A stretch of 20,638 nt of DNA. Source: a bacterium (GTDB lineage Bacteria > Omnitrophota > Gorgyraeia > Velamenicoccales > JABMQK01). Below, one piece after another: positions 1 through 6,802 of the stretch. The notes under the pieces are model-generated. The model saw nothing but the letters and a program-made list of their open reading frames with translations. It was not told where the DNA came from and searched no databases. The translations under genes and the position numbers were made by a program. The stretch is taken from positions 1 to 20,638 of the forward strand of contig JABMQK010000001.1 of NCBI GenBank assembly GCA_013203265.1. Direction: 5' to 3'. Within the stretch, counting starts at the first letter, position 1. Each line of letters starts with the position of its first letter.

Positions 1-981
1 ATTTTTCATGGTAAGGAATCGTCTTTAGTTGGAATATTTTTATCGATAAAGTTTTTTGCCTCGGATTATTCTAAGGGAAAACGGTCTTGTCGTACTCGCA
101 TTCGGGAGATAACCGAAACAGGCCTTATATATGATGTTGAGGCTATGGATAATACAGGAAGAGTTACAGAGCGGATAAGCGGCGTTGAGAAGTTAAAAGG
201 GTTGGGTGATGTCAGTGATTTATCTGAGCCGATTTGGGAGCTTTTAAGGGAGAATCCAAGACAGGCGGAGATTAAGCGTCTCTTAAGTTATCACGATAAG
301 CTTATATTGGCACAAGTACCCATCTCACTTATTCAGGGTGCTTTAGAAACTGATGAAAATGGATTATTGTCTGAACAGCTTGCAGAAGAAGAGAACAAGC
401 AATATTACAAATTAAAGCATGCAAAGCGACGCTTGGAGTGGTTAGCAGGCAGGATTGTCTCTAAAGCTGCAGTACGAATATATCTTGATAAAGGCGGCCT
501 ACTTCCTTCTGATATTATAATCCGAAGTTTACCGAGTAACTCCCCCTATATTATTATCGATCAAGAAGGTGTCTCTACATCTTTGCCATATATCTCTATT
601 TCTCATAGCAATGATATTGCTGTGGCTGTTGCTGCACAGACTAAGGGAATTGGAATAGATGCGGAAAAGATTAATGATTCTATTTTAGAAATTGCTGATG
701 AATTTTCTGCAGAGGATGAGTTAAAGTTAATTATAGCTCGTACTGGGTTTATGAAAGTGGCAGCCTTGACCAGCATCTGGGCAATGAAAGAGGCATCTCT
801 CAAGGCGGCTGGACCTGAGGTTTGTTTGATGAAAGAGCTTATTCTTAAGAAAGCCGGGACGCAGGGGAATTATATAGTTTGCGAGTTTCACCATTCAAAT
901 ATAGGATATGTGAAATCAGTTGCGTTTCAGAGTAATGAGTATATTTATGCAGTGAGTATATTGGCAGAAAGAAAGATGTAA
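1..981 (+). CDS. C-terminal part of a polyketide-synthase-like protein: dehydratase-like remnant fused to a 4'-phosphopantetheinyl transferase (5' truncated)
   Basis: The reading frame is open from base 1 with no stop, so the gene starts left of the window; 326 codons are visible. The first ~75 residues (DVEAMDNTGRVTERISG near residues 44-60) resemble the end of a PKS dehydratase hot-dog domain. The rest is a Sfp-type PPTase: an E-rich segment and KRRLEWLAGR, then SISHS, then GIDAE (Mg-binding D and E) and WAMKEASLK (catalytic K/E). Numbered from the internal ATG at 145, GIDAE is 170-174 and WAMKEASLK is 212-220. PPTases move the phosphopantetheine arm from CoA to a carrier-protein serine. 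A PPTase fused behind DH is known in enediyne-type iterative PKSs. The ATG at 145 lies inside the dehydratase-like motif, so I do not take it as the start. The PPTase call is firm; the DH remnant is moderate. Confidence 0.82.
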   Translation: MFHGKESSLVGIFLSIKFFASDYSKGKRSCRTRIREITETGLIYDVEAMDNTGRVTERISGVEKLKGLGDVSDLSEPIWELLRENPRQAEIKRLLSYHDKLILAQVPISLIQGALETDENGLLSEQLAEEENKQYYKLKHAKRRLEWLAGRIVSKAAVRIYLDKGGLLPSDIIIRSLPSNSPYIIIDQEGVSTSLPYISISHSNDIAVAVAAQTKGIGIDAEKINDSILEIADEFSAEDELKLIIARTGFMKVAALTSIWAMKEASLKAAGPEVCLMKELILKKAGTQGNYIVCEFHHSNIGYVKSVAFQSNEYIYAVSILAERKM

Positions 982-1230
982 ATGTGTAAGGTAACAATTG
1001 ATAACCTAATCGAGATTTTTGAGGAAGTCATTGATATTACCGGAATTAAGATAGATAGCAACGCTGTATTAGGTGAAGATATCCCTGTTGATTCTACGGA
1101 GATGTTACGGATTCTATCGCGCATCGAGTCCCGATATCGGTTCCGGTTTGAACCGATAGATGTTTTGGGCATGAAGACTTTGGGAGATGTTTTCAAGGTG
1201 GTTCGGCGAGGCGCAAATACAGGATGTTAG
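982..1230 (+). CDS. Acyl carrier protein
   Basis: This 82-residue protein has the size and helical pattern of a stand-alone acyl carrier protein. The attachment motif is VDST at residues 36-39, with Ser38 as the probable phosphopantetheine site; the common DSL is DST here. An acidic helix (STEMLRILSRIESRY) follows, as in family helix II. The ATG directly abuts the TAA of the PPTase gene with zero spacing, so translation is probably coupled and the fused PPTase is the obvious activating enzyme. It would hold an acyl intermediate in the cytoplasm for the upstream synthase, the adenylate-forming enzymes or the downstream radical SAM enzymes; which one is unknown. The C-terminal part of the gene contains a perfect inverted repeat (listed separately). 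Confidence 0.85.
   Translation: MCKVTIDNLIEIFEEVIDITGIKIDSNAVLGEDIPVDSTEMLRILSRIESRYRFRFEPIDVLGMKTLGDVFKVVRRGANTGC
1131..1158 (+). repeat. Overlapping palindromes / 9-bp hairpin inside the ACP gene
   Basis: CCGATATCGG (1131-1140) is a perfect 10-base palindrome. Overlapping it, TATCGGTTC (1135-1143) and GAACCGATA (1150-1158) form a perfect 9-bp stem around a 6-base loop. All of it lies inside the ACP coding sequence. No T-tract follows, so it is not a classical terminator. It may be a chance product of the codons for RYRFRFEPID, or a transcript-stability or protein-binding element. Confidence 0.4.
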
Positions 1231-1285
1231 AAAAGCCTTTTTAGCAGCAACGGTTAAATAGAAACATAAGCCAGGGAATAAATTT

Positions 1286-2596
1286 ATGTTTGATAAATTA
1301 ATAATACTACAAAAAGCACTAGGTTTCCATTGTCAACTGTATAAAATGAGAAAATACCTTTGGCTTAATCCCACTCAGCTAAAGGAGCTTCAGAAACATA
1401 AACTTAAAGCGTTAGTGACTCATAGTTATGATAAAGTGCCCTACTATAAAAGATTATTTGATTGCGCAGACATTAAACCAGAAGATATTAAGAGTGTAGA
1501 CGATTTACGAAAGATACCAATTACTTCTCGAGAAACCCTCCAAGCCTTACCTATGGAGGAAATAGTTACGAAAGGTACTAGTATTGCTCAATGTATAAAT
1601 TTAAGGACTAGTGGTTCAACAGGTAGGCCTTTGAATATCTTTATTAGGATCAGGGATCAACGTAGCCCAAGGAGATTGTATGATTTAAGAATGCATTTTG
1701 AGAATGGGCGCAAGCTCAAAGATAAAGTATTTGCTATTACTATGCCATATAATTTTTTACAAAAGCAATGGTTTCATCCTTGGTTATATCGCTTAACAAT
1801 TTTAAGAGAAAAATATATGTCAGAAAATGAAAACACAGATTCTATTCTAAATGAATTGTCGTTTTATAAACCCGATATTATCTTAAGTTATCCTTCAATA
1901 ATTAAAGAAGTAGCGTTACGGATTGAAGGAAGAAAAATTAAAGGAATAAATCCTCGAACAATATTTTCAACTGGTGAAATATTGAGCAAGAAAGATAGAG
2001 TATTTATCAGTTCGACATTGAAAACAGAGGTATTTGATTATTATGCTTGTAATGAATGCGGAATAATTGCTTGGGAATGCAAGACGCACAATGGCTATCA
2101 CATTGATAGCGATAATGTCATTGTAGAATTAGTTAAAAATAATATGCCTGTTCCGATAGGCGAGGAAGGTGAAGTTGTTATTACAGCCTTTAATAACTAT
2201 ACTATGCCCTTTATAAGATATAGACTTGGCGATATTGCTGTTTTTTCTAACGAAAGGTGTCCTTGTGGCAGAAGTTTCCCTTTGATAAAAGTTTTAAAAG
2301 GAAGGGTTGCGGATAATCTTATTTTGCCCGACGGAAGAAAGGTTTCTTACCACTTATTGATAAATAAATTGGATAGCATAATGGGAATAGTCATGTACCA
2401 GATTATTCAAGAAAAATTAGATAAAGTTAAAATACAAATTGTGAGGAATGAAAAGTTTTCTTCTGATACTGTGAGTCAAGTTAAAGAAAAATGTGAAGAA
2501 ACACTAGGCAGTGGTATAGATTTAGCAGTCGAAATAGTAGAAGATATACCAAGAAGTGAAACAGCTAAGTATAAAACTATTGTTTCCCATTTATAA
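1286..2596 (+). CDS. CapK/PaaK-type adenylate-forming enzyme (phenylacetate-CoA ligase / coenzyme F390 synthetase family)
   Basis: This 436-residue protein has the motifs of the PaaK/CapK branch of ANL enzymes. The phosphate-binding loop is TSGSTGRP at 108-115. The A5-like region is DYYACNECG at 251-259, and FIRYRLGD at 309-316 is the A7-like ATP/ribose-binding aspartate. KGRVADNL at 338-345 is the hinge, and the RSETAKYK end supplies a candidate lysine. Cys255, Cys258, Cys265, Cys325 and Cys327 form the cysteine cluster seen in this subfamily and may bind zinc. Family members activate a carboxylic acid as acyl-AMP and pass it to CoA or another acceptor. Next to an ACP, loading of an acyl group onto CoA, the carrier or a final acceptor is plausible; the substrate cannot be read from sequence. 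A modest AGGG lies nine bases before the ATG. Confidence 0.8.
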   Translation: MFDKLIILQKALGFHCQLYKMRKYLWLNPTQLKELQKHKLKALVTHSYDKVPYYKRLFDCADIKPEDIKSVDDLRKIPITSRETLQALPMEEIVTKGTSIAQCINLRTSGSTGRPLNIFIRIRDQRSPRRLYDLRMHFENGRKLKDKVFAITMPYNFLQKQWFHPWLYRLTILREKYMSENENTDSILNELSFYKPDIILSYPSIIKEVALRIEGRKIKGINPRTIFSTGEILSKKDRVFISSTLKTEVFDYYACNECGIIAWECKTHNGYHIDSDNVIVELVKNNMPVPIGEEGEVVITAFNNYTMPFIRYRLGDIAVFSNERCPCGRSFPLIKVLKGRVADNLILPDGRKVSYHLLINKLDSIMGIVMYQIIQEKLDKVKIQIVRNEKFSSDTVSQVKEKCEETLGSGIDLAVEIVEDIPRSETAKYKTIVSHL

Positions 2597-2625
2597 GTAA
2601 AAAATGCGCCTAACAAAATTGGAAT

Positions 2626-3354
2626 ATGAATTATTCAATAGAAACAGCTAATCTATCCAAGACTTTTACTCATAGCAAAAAGTTAGGTTGGCCTTGCTTT
2701 TCAATGAAAAAGGAAAAAACAATAGCCGTTAATAGCGTGAGCTTAAAAATTCAAAAAGGGGAATTTTTCGGTTTGGTGGGACCAAATAGTTCGGGCAAGA
2801 CAATTTTCCTTAAATTATTGGCTACACTCATTCCGCCTACAGATGGAAAGGCCTACGTAAACGGATATAGCGTCACAGAAAATACAAAGAAGGTTAGAGA
2901 ATCAATTGGTTTATTAACGAGTGAGAGTCGTAGTTTTTACTGGCAATTGACAGGAAGGCAGAATTTAGTTTTTTTTGCTGGCCTAAAACAGTTTTCACTT
3001 AAGGATGCCAGCAGAAAAATAGATCAATTGGCGTCGTTATTAGAAATAGAGCGATATTTAGATAGAAGATTTTTGGAATATTCTTCTGGGATAAAGCAAA
3101 GGCTTTCCATCGCGAGGTGTCTGCTTGGAAATCCTCAAGTGTTGTTACTGGATGAACCTATGAAGAGTTTGGACACCAAAGGAGCTCAATATTTAAGGAC
3201 TTTGTTTAAGAAAAGGCTTATCAATAATGATGATAAGACTATACTATTTACCTCGCATAGTTACCAGGAGGCCGAAATTCTTGCTGATAGATTAGCTACA
3301 ATAGAGGATGGTTTAATTACATTCTGCGGGTCACCGGGAGATAAGAGCAAATGA
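2626..3354 (+). CDS. ABC-2 type transporter ATP-binding protein
   Basis: This 242-residue protein is a full nucleotide-binding domain. It has Walker A GPNSSGKT at 52-59, a signature loop YSSGIKQ at 152-158, Walker B VLLLDEP at 172-178 and the H-loop histidine at 211 (FTSHS). The signature lacks the canonical LSGGQ wording, but SSG plus KQR is common in ABC-2 exporters. It overlaps the next gene by ATGA, so ATPase and permease should be made together. With that permease it probably exports a lipid, polyketide or small molecule across the inner membrane; the position directly after biosynthetic genes fits product export or self-protection. No strong Shine-Dalgarno precedes the ATG, so translation may depend on the upstream gene. 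The family is certain; the cargo is unknown. Confidence 0.88.
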   Translation: MNYSIETANLSKTFTHSKKLGWPCFSMKKEKTIAVNSVSLKIQKGEFFGLVGPNSSGKTIFLKLLATLIPPTDGKAYVNGYSVTENTKKVRESIGLLTSESRSFYWQLTGRQNLVFFAGLKQFSLKDASRKIDQLASLLEIERYLDRRFLEYSSGIKQRLSIARCLLGNPQVLLLDEPMKSLDTKGAQYLRTLFKKRLINNDDKTILFTSHSYQEAEILADRLATIEDGLITFCGSPGDKSK

Positions 3355-4160
3355 AACGAGAGATAGCTGCCTTTATAAAAAAGAATTATCTTATTTTCTT
3401 GAGCTGCAAGTTTATTTATAGTTTAAGATTCTTTATAGCACTATTGTTTTTAGTGTGTATTTATATCGCGTCAGGTCATTTCTCTGATAAAGCCACTACT
3501 TTATATTTAGACGGATATAGTATATCTTATTTCCTTTTTATAGCTACTGGGATAATATATTCAGCCTATACTTTAGCAGTGCTTACTGAATTCTCGATTA
3601 AGATATCAGAAGAGCGAAAGGCCGGTACTCTAGAAGCGATATTGGTAAACCCAGCCGGTGTTACAAAAATAATGTTTTCGATTTATGTGTGGAGTTTTAT
3701 TTTTGTTTTTGTGGGAACCATGCCAGTTCTCTTATTTGTAATATATACACTATGGGATGCCTTGTTGGGTTCAGATATTTGTGCTCTTATCGGTATTTTT
3801 TTACTGTCCATGGCAGCGTTTACGGGACTTGGTATGCTATTGGCTAGTTTTGTTCTTGTATTTGAAAGGGGTAGCTTTTTAGTACAGTTAGTTAACTATT
3901 GCTTAAGGATTCTTGGAGGAATCTATATTCCCTTTAGCTTCTTGCCAAAGGATCTACGAATAATATCTTACTTTTTACCGAGCACTTTTGGCGTGAGGGC
4001 TTTTAGAAAGATTTTGTTTGGGAAATCCAGCCTTGCCAATATAATGCCTGAAATAATGGCTCTTTTGTTATTTTCAGCAATTGTTTGGCCTTTGGCCGTT
4101 ATCGTCCTTAAATTCACTTTGAAGAAAGCGCGAGAAAAGGGCATTTTATCGGCTTATTAG
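3351..4160 (+). CDS. ABC-2 type transporter permease
   Basis: This 269-residue hydrophobic protein has about six membrane segments, roughly at residues 24-42, 55-80, 107-135, 143-170, 178-200 and 225-253. The cytoplasmic motif ERKAGTLEAILVNPAG before the third segment is the typical ABC-2 membrane-protein signature (ER..GTLE). The start codon sits in an ATGA overlap with the ATPase gene. It would form the membrane channel of a homodimeric exporter powered by that ATPase. Nothing in the sequence identifies the cargo. The C-terminal KKAREKG tail is cytoplasmic by the positive-inside rule. Confidence 0.85.
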   Translation: MKREIAAFIKKNYLIFLSCKFIYSLRFFIALLFLVCIYIASGHFSDKATTLYLDGYSISYFLFIATGIIYSAYTLAVLTEFSIKISEERKAGTLEAILVNPAGVTKIMFSIYVWSFIFVFVGTMPVLLFVIYTLWDALLGSDICALIGIFLLSMAAFTGLGMLLASFVLVFERGSFLVQLVNYCLRILGGIYIPFSFLPKDLRIISYFLPSTFGVRAFRKILFGKSSLANIMPEIMALLLFSAIVWPLAVIVLKFTLKKAREKGILSAY

Positions 4161-4227
4161 AAAATTACGTTGTTATTTTATGTAAAAGTAAACTTTCCGT
4201 TGGTATATTAATGTTTGGCACAGCCTA

Positions 4228-5232
4228 ATGTCTTACTCTAACATTATAAATAGCATCTTATTAAATTTTTTAGAATATAAAAGAAGAGGCTTAATATTGG
4301 CGGGCTTCAGGTTTATTAAACGTTGCATACTTTCACGTTTAGGTGTATTGCAGTTAAGTACTATATTTATATGCCCTTCACATGAATGCAATAGCGATTG
4401 CGCACATTGTTATGAAAAATTTTCTCACGAAAAATTACGTTGCTCTTTAACAACCCAGCAAGCCAAAAATATTATAGATCAATTTCTCCGTCTCGGAGGT
4501 TGTAGTGTCTATTTTTGCAGTGGAGAATTTTTATTAAGGGACGATGCATTGGAATTGATAAAATACGCTCGTTCTAAAAGTATGGCTGTTTTTGTTGTAA
4601 CCAACGGTTTACTTTTAAATGAAAGTAAAATAGTCGAACTCAAAAAAGTAGGCATGAGCGATTTAGTAGTTTCAATAGATAGTGCTAACCCATTTAGGCA
4701 TGATGAACTCAGGGGAGTTAAAGGCTGTTTTGAGAAAGCAGTTAATGGGTTAATTATTGCGAAGAAAAAAGGCATCATTACTCACATTTGGACATATGTG
4801 ACAAAAACCAATTTTAATGAATTAGATGGTATATCAAGACTAGCTAAAGAGCTGCGAGTCAGTGTGTTTATCTATTTTCCTCTATTGTCAGGGCATCTAT
4901 TTAATAGATTCGATGAAAACCTAACCTATGAAGAAAGAGAAATACTTAGGCAACGATTTAACAAAGTGTCGCATTTAGAATTAGAATTTAAAACAGAAAA
5001 GTCTGCCTGCAGAGGTGGAGGTAAACAACATATATGTGTTATGCCATCCGGGGATGTCACATTTTGCCCTCCTGTGCCTTTTTCTTACGGAAACATAAAA
5101 TCAAAGTCAATCAAGAATTGCCTTAAAGATATTATGAAGGATTATGAACGTTTTTCCCATTGCACCGGACAATGTATTGTGAATTTTCCTGAATATAGAC
5201 AGAAGCGTAATGCTAAATTTATGTATGAATAA
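4228..5232 (+). CDS. Radical SAM protein with SPASM-like C-terminal domain
   Basis: This 334-residue protein has the radical SAM cluster motif CNSDCAHC, with Cys54, Cys58 and Cys61 binding [4Fe-4S]. The usual SAM-contacting GGE is SGE at 98-100. VVSIDSAN near 147-154 and the barrel spacing are normal. The C-terminal part has Cys261, Cys270, Cys280, Cys298, Cys312 and Cys316 around MPSGDVTFCPP and YGNI, which fits a SPASM or twitch domain binding one or two auxiliary Fe-S clusters. Family members mature peptides or modify sugars and other small substrates by radical chemistry. A 67-base gap separates it from the exporter genes. I found no small precursor-peptide gene beside it, so a non-peptide substrate is at least as likely. 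Start choice is weak because no good Shine-Dalgarno precedes the ATG. Confidence 0.85.
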   Translation: MSYSNIINSILLNFLEYKRRGLILAGFRFIKRCILSRLGVLQLSTIFICPSHECNSDCAHCYEKFSHEKLRCSLTTQQAKNIIDQFLRLGGCSVYFCSGEFLLRDDALELIKYARSKSMAVFVVTNGLLLNESKIVELKKVGMSDLVVSIDSANPFRHDELRGVKGCFEKAVNGLIIAKKKGIITHIWTYVTKTNFNELDGISRLAKELRVSVFIYFPLLSGHLFNRFDENLTYEEREILRQRFNKVSHLELEFKTEKSACRGGGKQHICVMPSGDVTFCPPVPFSYGNIKSKSIKNCLKDIMKDYERFSHCTGQCIVNFPEYRQKRNAKFMYE

Positions 5233-5257
5233 TAAAAATTGAGCACCTGATTTCTTT

Positions 5258-5274
5258 GAGGGTAAAAGATAACC
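5258..5274 (+). promoter_or_regulatory. Ribosome binding site with shared leader motif
   Basis: GAGGGTAAAAGATA (5258-5271) precedes the ATG at 5275. It matches 13 of 14 bases with the leader at 9548-9561 before the ABC importer genes. GAGG supplies a Shine-Dalgarno and decides the start. Confidence 0.5.
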
Positions 5275-6789
5275 ATGCATAAAAATGAAAATTTCAAAGT
5301 CAAGCTTATTTCTTTTCGACCACATGAGATATCCATTCCTTATCGACTCGAAGTTATTAATAATCCCTATTACAATACTTTAATGCCCCGTCTTCCTCAC
5401 GGGCTGGGGGTAATAACGGCGTTTTTAAGGAAACATGGCTACAATGTTAAACAAGATAATTTCTCGCAAAGGTTTAAAAATATAGAATTATTTAAGCGCG
5501 AAGAGGAAGTATACCATTTTATAAAATCGGGTGATATCAAAGGCCAGTTGAATTTATTTATTGATAAAATAGTAGATAATATTTCTATAAAAGAATTTGA
5601 CGTGATAGGATTTTCCGTTATTTCATATTCTTATTTTATCTTCTCTTTAATGCTGTGCAAAAAGATTAAACAAAAAAGCACTATCCCTATAGTCTTCGGA
5701 GGTGCATTTATTAGTATTTTCGGAAAACTTTATCCTGATGTTTTCAACCCCGTAGATTATATGATTATAGGTGATGGTAGAATACCTTTGCTTAAATTGA
5801 TAAATTATTTGCAAGGAAAAACTAAGATATCTGAAGTCCCAAATCTAATCTATAAGGATAATAGTAAAATTATAACTAATTTTAAAGAATGCTACCTTCT
5901 TGAAGATATCCCTGTACCTGATTTTGATGGGTTACCTATAGACTTATATCAAAAACATCAATACGGAAATAACCTTAATTTGCCCTATCAAATCTCAAGA
6001 GGGTGCACAACTAAATGTAGTTTTTGTACTTTTACTTCTAAATATGAATTAGAATTTAAATCCTACAACAAAATTCTAAGGGAATTAGTACAAATGAAAA
6101 AAAAATACAATAGCAAGCTGTTTCAATTCTGCGATGATGAGATAAATAATTCCTATGAATATTTGGAAGAACTTTGTAATCTTTTTATTAAGAATAAGCT
6201 GGATATAAATTGGGGCGTGTTCGCCAAAATCGGCAATCTGGATAGGCATATTCTAAAGAAGATGAAAAAGGCCGGGTGTCTTTGGTTGGCTTTTGGCATT
6301 GAGTCTGGTAGCGATAATATATTAAGAATGATGAATAAAGGTTTTACTTCTGAGCAGGCTAGTAAGACCTTAAAAGATGCCTCACAAACAGGACTAAGAA
6401 ATGCTGTTTTTTTAATGACCGGCTATCCTCATGAGACACAAGAAGATATTCAGCAGACTGTTAAATTTATTAGAAAGAATAAAAGATATATTCACAACAC
6501 ATACATTTTCAAATTTCGCTTACTTTACAATAGCCGAATATATTGTAATCCTGAGAGGTATGGCATTGTAAATTTGACTAAAAACTATGATGGTTATAGT
6601 TTTTCTTTTGATGAGGTGGGCGGCCTAAAATGGGAGCAAAAACAAAAGCAGCAAAAGGATAGTCAAAAGCAAATACTGAAAGCAGGCTATAAGAATGCAA
6701 ATTTTCTTTGGAAATTAAAAATTTTTTTTCTTCATTCAAAAAAGCTACAGTTTTTACTTCGAAGAGATAGACGAGATAAGCGGGGTTAA
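5275..6789 (+). CDS. B12-binding-domain radical SAM protein (first copy)
   Basis: This 504-residue protein starts with a cobalamin-binding Rossmann-like domain. The pattern HGLGVITAFLRKHGY (42-56), then DVIGFSVIS (109-117), VFGGAF (140-145) and an IGDG segment (165-168) is the standard B12-binding layout of BchE-like enzymes. The radical SAM motif CTTKCSFC follows (Cys244, Cys248, Cys251), with GIESGSDNILRMMNKG at 341-356 typical of the barrel. The last ~100 residues are basic and unassigned. Family members methylate or rearrange unactivated carbons using cobalamin and SAM. It lies 42 bases after the SPASM protein and has a good ribosome site within GAGGGTAAAAGATA. It is the most divergent of the three B12 enzymes here. 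Family assignment is solid; the reaction is unknown. Confidence 0.87.
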   Translation: MHKNENFKVKLISFRPHEISIPYRLEVINNPYYNTLMPRLPHGLGVITAFLRKHGYNVKQDNFSQRFKNIELFKREEEVYHFIKSGDIKGQLNLFIDKIVDNISIKEFDVIGFSVISYSYFIFSLMLCKKIKQKSTIPIVFGGAFISIFGKLYPDVFNPVDYMIIGDGRIPLLKLINYLQGKTKISEVPNLIYKDNSKIITNFKECYLLEDIPVPDFDGLPIDLYQKHQYGNNLNLPYQISRGCTTKCSFCTFTSKYELEFKSYNKILRELVQMKKKYNSKLFQFCDDEINNSYEYLEELCNLFIKNKLDINWGVFAKIGNLDRHILKKMKKAGCLWLAFGIESGSDNILRMMNKGFTSEQASKTLKDASQTGLRNAVFLMTGYPHETQEDIQQTVKFIRKNKRYIHNTYIFKFRLLYNSRIYCNPERYGIVNLTKNYDGYSFSFDEVGGLKWEQKQKQQKDSQKQILKAGYKNANFLWKLKIFFLHSKKLQFLLRRDRRDKRG

Positions 6790-6802
6790 CTTAGGTTAAA
6801 AT

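Noticed and set aside
145..147. Internal ATG as the start of a stand-alone PPTase gene
   Set aside because: The same frame is open to base 1 and the ATG falls inside dehydratase-like sequence, so a truncated fusion is more likely.
4204..4209. TATATT as a -10 box before the SPASM gene
   Set aside because: The only spaced -35 candidate (TGTAAA) is poor, and the gene fits read-through from upstream.
4161..4442. 12-base direct repeat AAAATTACGTTG at 4161 and 4431
   Set aside because: A single AT-rich 12-mer pair in 20 kb is expected by chance, and one copy lies inside a coding region.
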